Below, one piece after another: positions 52,122 through 61,771 of a stretch of DNA of 64,000 nt. Position 1 is the first letter of the stretch, and each line of letters opens with the position of its first letter. The translations under genes were made by a program, and so were the position numbers. The DNA is taken from positions 24,484 to 88,483 of the forward strand of contig CAZDGV010000006.1 of assembly GCA_964505195.1 (NCBI GenBank), given 5' to 3'. The stretch comes from CAZDGV01 sp964505195. GTDB taxonomy: Bacteria > Bacteroidota > Bacteroidia > Chitinophagales > Chitinophagaceae. Under the pieces are notes generated by a model, which saw only the letters and a program-made list of their open reading frames with translations, ran no database searches and was not told the origin of the DNA.

Positions 52122-52149
52122 GGAAAGGTAAGTAAATATTACCAATGGA

Positions 52150-52758
52150 TTATGGCTTCGCTGCGGCTGGCTTTTTGATTCGATTGAGTCCTTCCAATAC
52201 TTCACGGGTAATGTTATAAGCTGAATCCTTGTAGTAAAGTGTAAGGTTTCCTTCGCCGGTTGAAAAGATAAAATGATACTTGCGGTCTTTGTTGTAATCT
52301 TTCAGATAGTCATTGATATTCTTCTGTATTTCATCCAGTGCCTTTGCCTGGTTATTCAAGTGCTGATTTAGTAAACTCTCCCGCCTTGTGCCTAATTGCT
52401 GATAGCGATTTTGATAATCGCGCTGAAACTGCTCTGCTTCAATCTGCGTGATCGATTCACCTTTTTTCAAAAAGTTGATCCGATCCTGCTCAAGCTTATT
52501 TACTCCTGATTGAATTTCATTTTCAATACGCTGCTTTTCTTTTTCAATTTCATCGTTTTTTAGCTTAAACAGATCGTAATACTCTTTAATGGTATCTAAA
52601 TCTATGTAAGCCACTTTCAGTGCAGAACCATTAGCAGGGGTGCCGCTTACGAGCTTCTGACCAGGATTACCTTTTGTGCTCGTAAAGAATAGAACGTATA
52701 AAACAATAATGGCCAAGGAAAGTATGCCCAGCAGGAAATGAGTTGTGTTTTTTACCAT
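52150..52758 (-). CDS. OmpH/Skp-family periplasmic chaperone-like protein
   Basis: A 202-residue protein with an N-terminal membrane anchor or signal (about 7-27), the OmpH start motif KVAYIDLDTIKEYYDLF near 48-64, and a long Glu/Lys/Gln-rich coiled coil (about 65-145). The C-terminal beta part contains YHFIFSTGEGNLTLYYKDSAYNIT. Skp/OmpH trimers hold unfolded outer-membrane proteins in the periplasm. It lacks a clean signal peptidase site and may stay membrane-anchored. The gene lies downstream of the rpoC terminator and is separate from the RNA polymerase unit. Confidence 0.88.
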   Translation of the reverse strand: MVKNTTHFLLGILSLAIIVLYVLFFTSTKGNPGQKLVSGTPANGSALKVAYIDLDTIKEYYDLFKLKNDEIEKEKQRIENEIQSGVNKLEQDRINFLKKGESITQIEAEQFQRDYQNRYQQLGTRRESLLNQHLNNQAKALDEIQKNINDYLKDYNKDRKYHFIFSTGEGNLTLYYKDSAYNITREVLEGLNRIKKPAAAKP

Positions 52759-52836
52759 AATGCAACAATATTACAGCATTCGCTGAAACAAAATAGTGAA
52801 GTGAAAATTTTTAGAAAGCCTTAACAATCATAAAAA

Positions 52837-52862
52837 AACGGAGCAGTAAATACTGCTCCGTT
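52837..52862 (-). terminator. Intrinsic terminator of rpoBC
   Basis: A 12-bp perfect stem (AACGGAGCAGTA / TACTGCTCCGTT) with a 2-nt spacer at 52849-52850. On the minus strand it is followed by a run of T, 22 bp beyond the rpoC stop. Confidence 0.92.
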
Positions 52863-52884
52863 ATATCAATTAATCCGATGAACA

Positions 52885-55800
52885 TTATTCCTCTTCATCA
52901 AAGCTCATGGCTTCTCGTGTAAGCTGAAGCAGTTCATACTCCTCCTTGCTGCCCACGATCATATTCTCAAAATCGCGCAAGCCGGTACCTGCAGGAATGG
53001 GGTGTCCTGTAATTACATTCTCCTTCAATCCTAACAAATCATCGGTTTTGCCTTCGATGGCTGCAGTAGAAAGCACTTTGGTGGTTTCCTGGAACGAAGC
53101 GGCAGAAATCCAGCTTTGTACACCCAGTGAGGCCTTGGTAATACCAAGCAGCACAGGCTGAGCTGTTGCAGGATGCGCATCACGCACTTCAATGAGTTTT
53201 TGATCGTTTCTGCGGAGTACACTGTTTTCCTCTCTTAATTCACGAAGCGTAATGATCTGACCGGCACGGAACTTTGTATTATCGCCCGGATCAGTAATAA
53301 CCTTCTTGTCGTATATTCTGTCGTTTTCGTCGATAAACTCGAAACGATCTACGAGATCTTCTTCCAGGAATTTGGTATCACCTGCATCGTTGATTTCAAC
53401 TTTCTTCATCATCTGACGTACAATTACCTCGATGTGCTTATCGTTGATTTTAACGCCCTGCAAACGGTAAACTTCCTGAATTTCATTCACAACATATTCC
53501 TGCACCGCAAAAGGACCTTTAATGGTAAGAATATCTGCGGGTGAAATCTGGCCGTCGCTCAGTGCCGATCCTGCTTTTACGAAGTCGCCTTCTTGTGCAA
53601 GAATTTGACGGGTAAGCGGTACGAGATATTTCTTCACCACTTCGTCTTTGCTGGTAACAATGATTTCACGGTTACCACGCTTGATCGGTCCGAATGTTAC
53701 CACACCATCAATTTCTGAAACGATGGCAGGGTTGGCCGGATTACGTGCTTCAAACAATTCCGTTACGCGTGGCAGACCACCCGTGATATCGCGGAGCTTA
53801 CCTAACACACGCGGTATTTTAACCAATACCTGACCTGCAGTTACCTCATCGCCATCTTCCATAATAATATGCGAGCCAACGGGAAGGTTGTAGGTTTTAG
53901 CATCTTTACCACCTTCTACAATTACTGCAGGAATCTTGGTCTTGTCTTTGGTTTCAATTACCACTTTTTCGCGGTGACCGGTTTGTTCGTCGGCTTCTTC
54001 ACGGAAGGTGATGCCTTCAATCACATTCTCAAACTTCACCTTACCGGCAATTTCTGCAACAACAACATTGTTAAAGGGATCCCATGAGCAGATCACATCT
54101 CCCTTCTTGATTTTCTGTCCGTCTTTCACGGCCAGAGTTGAACCGTAAGGAATGTTATTCGTAATGAGTAAGCGATCGTTCTTCACATCCATGATCCGCA
54201 TTTCACCTGTACGACCAATTACAATCTGTACTTTGTTGCCCTCATTGTTCGTTGTAGTTACAGTACGTAATCCATCGAACTGAACGGTTCCGTCAAATTT
54301 AGCGTTGAGGGTAGACTCTACCGATGCAGAGCCTGCAACACCACCCACGTGGAAGGTACGAAGCGTAAGCTGTGTACCTGGTTCACCGATCGACTGTGCT
54401 GCGATGATACCCACTGCATCGCCTTTTTGAGCGATTGCACCAGTAGCAAGATTTTTGCCATAACATTTTACGCAAACACCACGCTTGCTTTCGCAGGTAA
54501 GTACCGAACGAATTTCAACCATTTCAATGCCGCTGTCTTCAATTTTTTGTGCAATGAATGAAGTGATTTCTTCACCTGCCGCTACCAACAACTGATCTGT
54601 TTGCAGATCATATACGTTGTGCAGTGAAGTGCGTCCTTCAATACGATCGCTCAGCGGTTCAATAATATCTTCATTGTCTTTCAGCGCTGAAGTTGCAATT
54701 CCACGGAGTGTACCGCAATCTTCGTCGTTGATCACCACATCCTGTGCTACATCCACCAAACGACGGGTCAAATAACCGGCATCGGCTGTTTTCAGTGCCG
54801 TATCGGCCAAACCTTTACGTGCACCGTGTGTAGAGATGAAGTAATCCAATACGCTCAAGCCATCTTTAAAGTTAGAGAGTACAGGGTTTTCGATGATCTC
54901 GCTTCCGGTTGATCCTGACTTTCTTGGCTTCGCCATCAAACCTCTCAAACCGGCCAGCTGCTTCACCTGCTGCTTGCTACCACGCGCACCGGAATCAAGC
55001 ATCATGTAAACAGAGTTGAAGCCCTGCTTGTCGGATGCCATTTCGCGAATCAGCGTTTCTGTTACACGGGTATCCACACGGCTCCAGATATCAATGATCT
55101 GGTTGTAACGCTCGTTGTTGGTAATCAATCCCATGTTATAGTTATCCCACACTTCATCAACTTCCGATTGTGCCGACTCCACCAGTTCTTGCTTCACTTC
55201 CGGAATAATCAAGTCATTAATGCTGAACGATAAGCCGCCCTGGAAGGCCATGCGGAAACCAAGCTGCTTGATATCATCCAGGAACTTGGCAGTTTTTGGT
55301 ATGTTGGTATAGCGAATGATATCGCCGATGATTTCGCGGAGATTTTTCTTCGTGAGCAGCGCATTCACAAAACCTACTTCTTTCGGAACAAACTGATTGA
55401 AGATTACACGACCAACTGTTGTTTCAAGCAGTTTCAACTCCAGCTCGTCATTTTCATTGCGCACCATCGTTTTAACACGGATATGCGCATGCAAATCAAC
55501 GCGTGCTTCATTGTATGCAATGATCACTTCTTCTGCAGAGTAAAATGCTTTCCCTTCACCCTTCACTATTTCAGTGGCAGTTGATTTCTTTCCTTTTGAA
55601 ATATAGTATAGACCAAGTACCATGTCCTGTGAAGGCAGGGTAATGGGCGTTCCACTTTGCGGGTTAAGAATATTATGCGAGGCGAGCATCAACAGCTGTG
55701 CTTCCAAAATGGCTGCATTGCTCAAAGGCACATGCACCGCCATCTGGTCACCATCGAAATCGGCGTTGAACGCAGAACATACCAGCGGATGCAGCTGAAT

Positions 55801-57174
55801 GGCTTTACCTTCAATCAGCTTAGGCTGGAATGCTTGTATCGACAAGCGGTGCAGCGTTGGGGCACGGTTTAGCATCACGGGATGCCCTTTCAATACGTTT
55901 TCAAGAATATCCCAAACAATCGCTTCTTTTTTATCTACCAGTTTACGGGCCGACTTCACCGTTTTTACAATGCCTCTTTCAATCAGCTTTCTGATAATGA
56001 ACGGCTTGAACAATTCGGCTGCCATATCTTTCGGTAAACCACACTCGTGCAGTTTCAATTCTGGTCCTACTACAATTACGGAACGACCGGAATAGTCAAC
56101 ACGCTTACCCAAAAGGTTTTGACGGAAACGACCTTGCTTTCCTTTTAATACATCGCTGAGCGACTTTAACGCACGGCCACCCTCTGCTTTCACGGCATTG
56201 GATTTACGCGAGTTGTCGAACAAGCTGTCAATCGCTTCCTGCAGCATACGCTTTTCGTTGCGCAGAATCACTTCAGGTGCTTTGATTTCAAGCAGACGCT
56301 TTAAACGATTATTGCGGATAATTACACGACGATAAAGATCGTTCAAATCAGAAGATGCAAAACGACCACCATCGAGCGGTACGAGGGGACGCAATTCCGG
56401 TGGAATTACGGGAATGTATTGCATTACCATCCACTCGGGACGATTGGTGATGCGGGTATTGGCATCACGGTATGCTTCCACCACACTCAAACGCTTGAGG
56501 GCATCTGCTTTACGTTGCTGCGATGTTTCTGTAGCTGCTGCATTGCGCAGGTCGTAACTCAACTGATCCAGATCGATACGGGCCAGCAAATCATGTACAG
56601 CTTCAGCACCCATCTTAGCAATGAACTTCTGAGGATCTTCATCGGGAAGATATTGGTTCTCGCGGGGAAGGGTATCCAACAAATCGAGATATTCTTCCTC
56701 TGTTAACAGATCACCTACTTTCAAGTTATCCTTGATACCGGGCTGAATAACCACAAAACGCTCGTAATAAACGATGGTTTCGAGTTTCTTTGAGCTCATG
56801 CCCAACAGATAGCCGATTTTATTAGGCAGGGATTTAAAGTACCAGATATGTACAACAGGCACTACCAGTTTGATATGCCCCATGCGCTCGCGACGCACTT
56901 TCTTCTCGGTCACTTCCACACCGCAACGATCGCACACAATGCCTTTGTAACGAATACGCTTATACTTACCGCAGGCACATTCGTAATCTTTTACCGGACC
57001 AAAAATTCTTTCGCAGAACAAACCATCGCGCTCAGGCTTGTAGGTTCTGTAGTTGATGGTCTCGGGTTTTAATACTTCACCATGACTGCGCTCAAGAATG
57101 CTGTCGGGCGAAGCCAAACCGATGGTAATTTTTGAAAACGTGGCTCTCTGACGGTTGTCTTTTTTAATGGACAT
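52885..57174 (-). CDS. rpoC: DNA-directed RNA polymerase subunit beta'
   Basis: 1429 residues, the usual length for Bacteroidota RpoC. The N-terminal Zn finger CACGKYKRIRYKGIVCDRCG is near 66-85. The catalytic Mg triad is NADFDGD with Asp472, Asp474 and Asp476 (Asn470 begins the motif). The bridge helix and trigger loop regions follow (about 730-960), and the second Zn-binding Cys cluster is CESKRGVCVKCYG near 890-902. It forms the catalytic core with RpoB. The ATG at 57174 is 99 bp after the rpoB stop, with a hairpin in the intergenic region and a terminator downstream. Confidence 0.98.
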   Translation of the reverse strand: MSIKKDNRQRATFSKITIGLASPDSILERSHGEVLKPETINYRTYKPERDGLFCERIFGPVKDYECACGKYKRIRYKGIVCDRCGVEVTEKKVRRERMGHIKLVVPVVHIWYFKSLPNKIGYLLGMSSKKLETIVYYERFVVIQPGIKDNLKVGDLLTEEEYLDLLDTLPRENQYLPDEDPQKFIAKMGAEAVHDLLARIDLDQLSYDLRNAAATETSQQRKADALKRLSVVEAYRDANTRITNRPEWMVMQYIPVIPPELRPLVPLDGGRFASSDLNDLYRRVIIRNNRLKRLLEIKAPEVILRNEKRMLQEAIDSLFDNSRKSNAVKAEGGRALKSLSDVLKGKQGRFRQNLLGKRVDYSGRSVIVVGPELKLHECGLPKDMAAELFKPFIIRKLIERGIVKTVKSARKLVDKKEAIVWDILENVLKGHPVMLNRAPTLHRLSIQAFQPKLIEGKAIQLHPLVCSAFNADFDGDQMAVHVPLSNAAILEAQLLMLASHNILNPQSGTPITLPSQDMVLGLYYISKGKKSTATEIVKGEGKAFYSAEEVIIAYNEARVDLHAHIRVKTMVRNENDELELKLLETTVGRVIFNQFVPKEVGFVNALLTKKNLREIIGDIIRYTNIPKTAKFLDDIKQLGFRMAFQGGLSFSINDLIIPEVKQELVESAQSEVDEVWDNYNMGLITNNERYNQIIDIWSRVDTRVTETLIREMASDKQGFNSVYMMLDSGARGSKQQVKQLAGLRGLMAKPRKSGSTGSEIIENPVLSNFKDGLSVLDYFISTHGARKGLADTALKTADAGYLTRRLVDVAQDVVINDEDCGTLRGIATSALKDNEDIIEPLSDRIEGRTSLHNVYDLQTDQLLVAAGEEITSFIAQKIEDSGIEMVEIRSVLTCESKRGVCVKCYGKNLATGAIAQKGDAVGIIAAQSIGEPGTQLTLRTFHVGGVAGSASVESTLNAKFDGTVQFDGLRTVTTTNNEGNKVQIVIGRTGEMRIMDVKNDRLLITNNIPYGSTLAVKDGQKIKKGDVICSWDPFNNVVVAEIAGKVKFENVIEGITFREEADEQTGHREKVVIETKDKTKIPAVIVEGGKDAKTYNLPVGSHIIMEDGDEVTAGQVLVKIPRVLGKLRDITGGLPRVTELFEARNPANPAIVSEIDGVVTFGPIKRGNREIIVTSKDEVVKKYLVPLTRQILAQEGDFVKAGSALSDGQISPADILTIKGPFAVQEYVVNEIQEVYRLQGVKINDKHIEVIVRQMMKKVEINDAGDTKFLEEDLVDRFEFIDENDRIYDKKVITDPGDNTKFRAGQIITLRELREENSVLRRNDQKLIEVRDAHPATAQPVLLGITKASLGVQSWISAASFQETTKVLSTAAIEGKTDDLLGLKENVITGHPIPAGTGLRDFENMIVGSKEEYELLQLTREAMSFDEEE

Positions 57175-57244
57175 ATCTAATTAAACTTTTAGCATTGAAC
57201 CCGGGCAACTGCCAGGGCAAAAATGAATGATTAAAAAGAGCAAT

Positions 57245-57268
57245 AGGCGATCCCTAACGGGATCGCCT
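57245..57268 (-). other. Hairpin in the rpoB-rpoC intergenic region
   Basis: A 10-bp perfect stem (AGGCGATCCC / GGGATCGCCT) with a TAAC loop, 6 bp after the rpoB stop. On the minus strand the T-run does not follow directly, so complete termination is unlikely. It may be a processing or partial attenuation site. Confidence 0.6.
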
Positions 57269-57273
57269 TTATG

Positions 57274-60200
57274 TTATTCTTCAAATTTCAGATCAAGTCC
57301 CAAACCTCTCAGTTCATGCAACAATACATTGAACGATTCGGGTGTTCCAGGACGAGGAATGTTATCGCCCTTCACTACCGCTTCATATGTTTTTGCACGA
57401 CCTACAATATCATCCGACTTGATGGTGAGCAGTTCCTGCAGGATATTGGATGCACCATATGCTTCCAATGCCCATACTTCCATTTCACCGAAGCGCTGAC
57501 CACCAAACTGCGCTTTACCACCCAGCGGCTGCTGCGTAATAAGACTGTAAGGTCCGATGCTTCTTGCGTGCATCTTATCGTCAACCATGTGGTGCAGTTT
57601 GATCATGTAGATGATGCCCACAGTAGCTTTCTGATGGAAGCGCTCACCTGTTTCGCCGTCATGCAAATAAGTATGACCGAAAGTTGGCAGCTGTGCATTT
57701 TCAATATGACCTGCAATCTCTTCAACGGTAGCACCGTCAAAAATGGGCGTTGCAAATTTCACACCCAGCTTCTCTCCTGCCCATCCAAGTACGGTTTCGT
57801 AGATCTGTCCGAGGTTCATACGGCTAGGTACGCCCAAGGGGTTGAGTACGATATCCACTGGAGTTCCATCTTCGAGGAACGGCATATCTTCCTGACGAAC
57901 AATTTTCGCAACGATTCCTTTGTTACCGTGGCGACCGGCCATTTTATCTCCCACCTTCAGCTTACGCTTCACAGCAAGATAAACTTTAGCAAGCTTCAGT
58001 ACTCCTGCAGGCAATTCATCACCGATAGAGATATTGAATTTCTCACGCTTGTAACGACCGAGTTCTTCGTTGTATTTGATGCTGTAGTTATGTAATAACT
58101 GATTGATCAGTTCATCAGTATGCGCATCACCTGTCCAACCAAGCGGATTCACGTTCTGATAATCGATGGCAGCTAAGTTTTTAGCATTGAACTTGGTACC
58201 TTTTGCAATCAACGTTTCACCAAAGTTGTTGGTAACGCCTGCACTGGTTTTATCTTTCAGCACATGCTGCAGTTTGCTAAGGAGTACATCCAACAAGTCT
58301 GCCACATTCTTATCGTGTACCTTCTCGGTTTTTTCAAGCTGTGCCTTTTCACGCACTTTTGCGTTCTTGTCTTTCTTAGCACGCTGGAAAAGTTTTTTAT
58401 CAATTACCACACCTTCTGTTCCGCTCGGAGCTTTCAGTGAAGCATCTTTTGCATCGCCGGCTTTATCGCCGAAGATGGCACGAAGCAGTTTCTCTTCCGG
58501 TGTTGGATCGCTTTCACCTTTAGGGGTGATTTTTCCGATAAGAATATCTCCTTCCTTCACAGCAGCACCAATACGAATGATACCATGCTGATCAAGATCT
58601 TTTGTAGCTTCTTCGCTTACGTTCGGAATATCGGGCGTCAACTCTTCCTCACCTAATTTGGTATCGCGTACTTCCAGTTCAAACTCTTCGATATGAATAG
58701 AAGTGAAGAGATCTTCCTTCACCACCTTTTCGTTGATAACGATGGCATCCTCGAAGTTGTAACCTTTCCAAGGCATGAACGCCACTTTCAGGTTGCGACC
58801 GAGTGCCAGCTCACCATCTTTGGTAGCGTATCCTTCGGTAAGAAAATCACCTTCCTTCACTTGCTGACCTTTGCGCACACAAGGCTTCAGGTTGATACAA
58901 GTGCTTTGGTTGGTTTTGATGAATTTGGTAAGCTTGTATATTTTAAGATCTTCCTCAAAGCTCACCATCTGCTGTTCGGTGTTACGATTGTAACGCACGT
59001 GAATTTGGTTAGCATCTACATATTCCACCACACCATTTCCTTCCGCCATAATTTGAATACGCGCATCGCGTGCAGCCATGGCTTCCAAACCTGTACCTAC
59101 AATAGGCACTTGCGGACGAACCAGTGGAACAGCCTGACGTTGCATGTTTGAACCCATCAGGGCGCGGTTGGCATCGTCATGCTCGAGGAACGGAATCAGC
59201 GAAGCACTCAAACCAACAATCTGGTTCGGCGCTACGTCCATATACTGTACATCTGCTTTTTCAAGGATCGGGAAATCACCGCTCTCTCTTGAACGCACTT
59301 TTTCTTCTACGATGTTTCCTTTTTCATCTACATCAATATTTACCTGTGCAATTTTTGCAGTATCCTCTTCCTCTGCGCTCAGGTAAGTGAGTTGCTTCAT
59401 ATTCACCTTACCATTATCAACCTGGCGATAAGGTGTTTCGATAAAGCCCATTTCGTTCACTTTGGCGTGAACGCAAAGGGTAGAAATCAATCCGATGTTC
59501 GGACCTTCCGGCGTTTCGATGGTACAAAGACGACCATAGTGACTATAGTGTACGTCGCGCACCTCAAAGCCCGCACGCTCACGACTTAAACCACCGGGAC
59601 CGAGTGCCGAAATACGACGCTTATGTGTGATTTCAGAAAGCGGGTTGGTTTGATCGAGGAACTGTGAAAGCTGTGATGTTCCGAAGAACGAGTTGATAAC
59701 AGATGAGAGTGTACGTGCGTTGATCAGGTCAACAGGTGTAAACACTTCATTATCGCGCACGTTCATACGCTCGCGGATGGTACGCGCCATACGCGCGAGG
59801 CCCACGCCAAACTGAGCGTACAACTGCTCCCCTACGGTGCGCACACGGCGGTTGCTCAGGTGATCGATATCATCGATATCTGCTTTTCCGTTGGTAAGTT
59901 TTACCAGGTATTTGATGATGGCAATGATATCATCCTTTGTGAGCACTTTGTGATCCAGCGGATAATCCAAGCCAAGCTTGCGATTGATTTTATAACGGCC
60001 TACTTCGCCGAGGTCATAACGCTTGTCGGAGAAGAATAGCTTATCGATAATGCCGCGTGCGGTTTCATTATCAGGGGCATCTGCCCCACGAAGCTGACGA
60101 TAAATATGCTGAACCGCTTCGAGTTCGCTGTTGGAAGTGTCTTTGTTCAGCGTGTTGTAAATGATGGCGAAATCACCGCTCACTTCTTCCTTCTGAATGA

Positions 60201-61083
60201 AAACGCTTTTCACGTCCATCTCACTGATCATTTCAATGGCATCAGCATCCAGAACTGAATCGCGCTCAAGCACTACTTCATTTCTTTCAATGGAGACCAC
60301 TTCACCAGTATCTTCATCCACAAAATCTTCTACCCAGCTGCGAAGTACACGTGCAGCAAGGCGCTTACCGGTGTACTTCTGCAAAGCTTTTTTATCAGCC
60401 TGCACTTCATCGGCCATGCCGAAGAGTTCAAGGATATCTTTATCGGTTTCAAAACCGATGGAACGCAACAAAGTAGTTACCGGGAATTTCTTTTTACGAT
60501 CGATATACGCGTACATCACGTTGTTGATATCGGTCGCGAATTCCATCCATGCTCCTTTGAAAGGAATTACACGGGCACTGTATATTTTGGTACCGTTGGG
60601 GTGAATGGATTGTCCGAAGAACACACCCGGAGAACGATGCAGCTGAGAAACCACTACACGCTCAGCACCATTGATCACGAAGGTGCCGCGAGGAGTCATA
60701 TAGGGGATATTGCCCAAGAACACATCCTGAACGATGGTTTGGAAATCGACGTGCTCTTCATCGTTACAGCTCAAACGCAGCTTCGCCTTCAGCGGCACCG
60801 CGTAGGTAAGTCCTCTTTCCATACACTCATCGATGGTGTAGCGGGGAGGATCGATAAAGTAGTCGAGAAACTCAAGCACGAAGATGTTACGTGTGTCGGT
60901 AATGGGGAAGTTCTCTTTGAACACACGGAACAGACCTTCAAAATTTCTTTTGTCGGGCGTGGTTTCTAACTGAAAAAACTCTTTGAATGACTGTAACTGA
61001 ATCTCAAGCAGGTCGGGAATTTCGGCGAGGTTTTTCACCTTTCCGAAATTGATTCTCTTTTTTGTTGCAACTCCAGATGCCAT
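57274..61083 (-). CDS. rpoB: DNA-directed RNA polymerase subunit beta
   Basis: 1269 residues from the ATG at 61083 (MASGVATKKRINFGKV); an ATG at 61119 would add 12 atypical residues. The rifampicin region reads SQLSQFLDQTNPLSEITHKRRISALGPG across the usual position. The E. coli-equivalent Asp516, His526 and Ser531 are unchanged, so by these sites it looks rifampicin-sensitive. The C-terminal domain has the conserved KLHHMVDDKMHARSIGPYS and GGQRFGEMEVWALEAYGA. With RpoC it forms the catalytic core. It has its own predicted promoter (61217-61250) and a 130-nt leader. Confidence 0.98.
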   Translation of the reverse strand: MASGVATKKRINFGKVKNLAEIPDLLEIQLQSFKEFFQLETTPDKRNFEGLFRVFKENFPITDTRNIFVLEFLDYFIDPPRYTIDECMERGLTYAVPLKAKLRLSCNDEEHVDFQTIVQDVFLGNIPYMTPRGTFVINGAERVVVSQLHRSPGVFFGQSIHPNGTKIYSARVIPFKGAWMEFATDINNVMYAYIDRKKKFPVTTLLRSIGFETDKDILELFGMADEVQADKKALQKYTGKRLAARVLRSWVEDFVDEDTGEVVSIERNEVVLERDSVLDADAIEMISEMDVKSVFIQKEEVSGDFAIIYNTLNKDTSNSELEAVQHIYRQLRGADAPDNETARGIIDKLFFSDKRYDLGEVGRYKINRKLGLDYPLDHKVLTKDDIIAIIKYLVKLTNGKADIDDIDHLSNRRVRTVGEQLYAQFGVGLARMARTIRERMNVRDNEVFTPVDLINARTLSSVINSFFGTSQLSQFLDQTNPLSEITHKRRISALGPGGLSRERAGFEVRDVHYSHYGRLCTIETPEGPNIGLISTLCVHAKVNEMGFIETPYRQVDNGKVNMKQLTYLSAEEEDTAKIAQVNIDVDEKGNIVEEKVRSRESGDFPILEKADVQYMDVAPNQIVGLSASLIPFLEHDDANRALMGSNMQRQAVPLVRPQVPIVGTGLEAMAARDARIQIMAEGNGVVEYVDANQIHVRYNRNTEQQMVSFEEDLKIYKLTKFIKTNQSTCINLKPCVRKGQQVKEGDFLTEGYATKDGELALGRNLKVAFMPWKGYNFEDAIVINEKVVKEDLFTSIHIEEFELEVRDTKLGEEELTPDIPNVSEEATKDLDQHGIIRIGAAVKEGDILIGKITPKGESDPTPEEKLLRAIFGDKAGDAKDASLKAPSGTEGVVIDKKLFQRAKKDKNAKVREKAQLEKTEKVHDKNVADLLDVLLSKLQHVLKDKTSAGVTNNFGETLIAKGTKFNAKNLAAIDYQNVNPLGWTGDAHTDELINQLLHNYSIKYNEELGRYKREKFNISIGDELPAGVLKLAKVYLAVKRKLKVGDKMAGRHGNKGIVAKIVRQEDMPFLEDGTPVDIVLNPLGVPSRMNLGQIYETVLGWAGEKLGVKFATPIFDGATVEEIAGHIENAQLPTFGHTYLHDGETGERFHQKATVGIIYMIKLHHMVDDKMHARSIGPYSLITQQPLGGKAQFGGQRFGEMEVWALEAYGASNILQELLTIKSDDIVGRAKTYEAVVKGDNIPRPGTPESFNVLLHELRGLGLDLKFEE

Positions 61084-61128
61084 AGTTTCAAATGCGTTTA
61101 AGTTCATCAGCGCACACAAATGTTTCCT

Positions 61129-61148
61129 ACCCGTCTAAACAGACAGGT
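61129..61148 (-). other. Stem-loop in the rpoB 5' leader
   Basis: An 8-bp stem (minus-strand RNA ACCUGUCU / AGACGGGU, one G-U pair, loop GUUU) about 45 nt upstream of the rpoB ATG. A second palindrome, GCTAATTAGC, lies further upstream near 61192-61201. It could be a translational regulation site; role not known. Confidence 0.45.
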
Positions 61149-61216
61149 ATGTCAGATAATGTTATTTATGACTGAATGAGGGCGCCAACAGCTAATTAGC
61201 CTAAAATTAGGGATGG

Positions 61217-61250
61217 CAAAGTTAAGGGAAATCCCTGAGATCCCAACAAA
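61217..61250 (-). promoter_or_regulatory. Promoter for rpoBC
   Basis: TAACTTTG (minus strand, 61217-61224) with TTTG 22 bp upstream (61247-61250), just after the rplL terminator. The predicted leader is about 130 nt. It gives rpoBC transcription independent of the ribosomal protein genes. Confidence 0.65.
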
Positions 61251-61276
61251 GATTTTGGGCCAAACCCATAAAAAAA

Positions 61277-61299
61277 ATCCCCCCGATTGACGGGGGGAT
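61277..61299 (-). terminator. Intrinsic terminator after rplL
   Basis: A 9-bp stem (ATCCCCCCG / CGGGGGGAT) with a 5-nt loop. On the minus strand it is followed by TTTTTTT, 26 bp after the rplL stop. It separates the rplKAJL unit from rpoBC. Confidence 0.9.
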
Positions 61300-61324
61300 T
61301 ATGCTTTTTGTGAGCTTAACCGAT

Positions 61325-61702
61325 TTAGTTGATTTCCACTTCGGCTCCGGCTTCCTTCAGCTTGGCTGCAATTTCCTCAGCTTCCGCCTTAGAAACACCC
61401 TCTTTTACGGGCTTGGGAGCGCCGTCAACGAGGTCTTTTGCTTCTTTCAGACCCAAACCGGTAAGATCTTTAACAATCTTAACCACATTCAGCTTGGATG
61501 CACCGCCATTTTTCAGGATGACGTTGAAAGCAGTCTTTTCTTCAGCAGCTGCTGCACCGCCACCTTCGCCACCGCCAGCTACTACTACCGCTGCGGCTGC
61601 AGGCTCAATGCCGTAATCTGCTTTCAATACATCAGCCAGTTCCTGTACTTCTTTTACAGTAAGGCCAACGAGTTGTTCTGCTAATCCTTTAATGTCTGCC
61701 AT
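61325..61702 (-). CDS. rplL: 50S ribosomal protein L7/L12
   Basis: A 125-residue stalk protein. An N-terminal dimerisation domain (1-35), a short Ala/Gly-rich hinge (about 37-54), and the C-terminal factor-binding domain with KTAFNVILKNGGASKLNVVKIVKDLTGLGLKEAKDLVDGAPK. It recruits elongation factors to the ribosome. Its upstream 15 nt (TTTGAAACTATGGCA) are the same as those at rpoB. It lies 114 bp after rplJ, with a weak terminator-like hairpin between. Confidence 0.98.
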   Translation of the reverse strand: MADIKGLAEQLVGLTVKEVQELADVLKADYGIEPAAAAVVVAGGGEGGGAAAAEEKTAFNVILKNGGASKLNVVKIVKDLTGLGLKEAKDLVDGAPKPVKEGVSKAEAEEIAAKLKEAGAEVEIN

Positions 61703-61771
61703 AGTTTCAAAATTTTTTCCGCCTTCATTGCCTGTGCTCCGGCGGAGGGTTTAAAAAAATTTTGTCGAAAA

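Noticed and set aside
57245..57268. Full terminator between rpoB and rpoC
   Set aside because: The stem is strong but no T-run follows it directly on the minus strand, and rpoC has no evident promoter in the short gap. Cotranscription is more likely.
57271..58095. A 274-codon open frame on the plus strand inside rpoB
   Set aside because: It is wholly antisense to the conserved C-terminal part of RpoB, has no recognisable domain and no promoter. Long antisense frames are common opposite conserved coding DNA.
61084..61119. Extended start for rpoB
   Set aside because: The added residues are atypical for RpoB, and the ATG at 61083 has the same start context as rplL.
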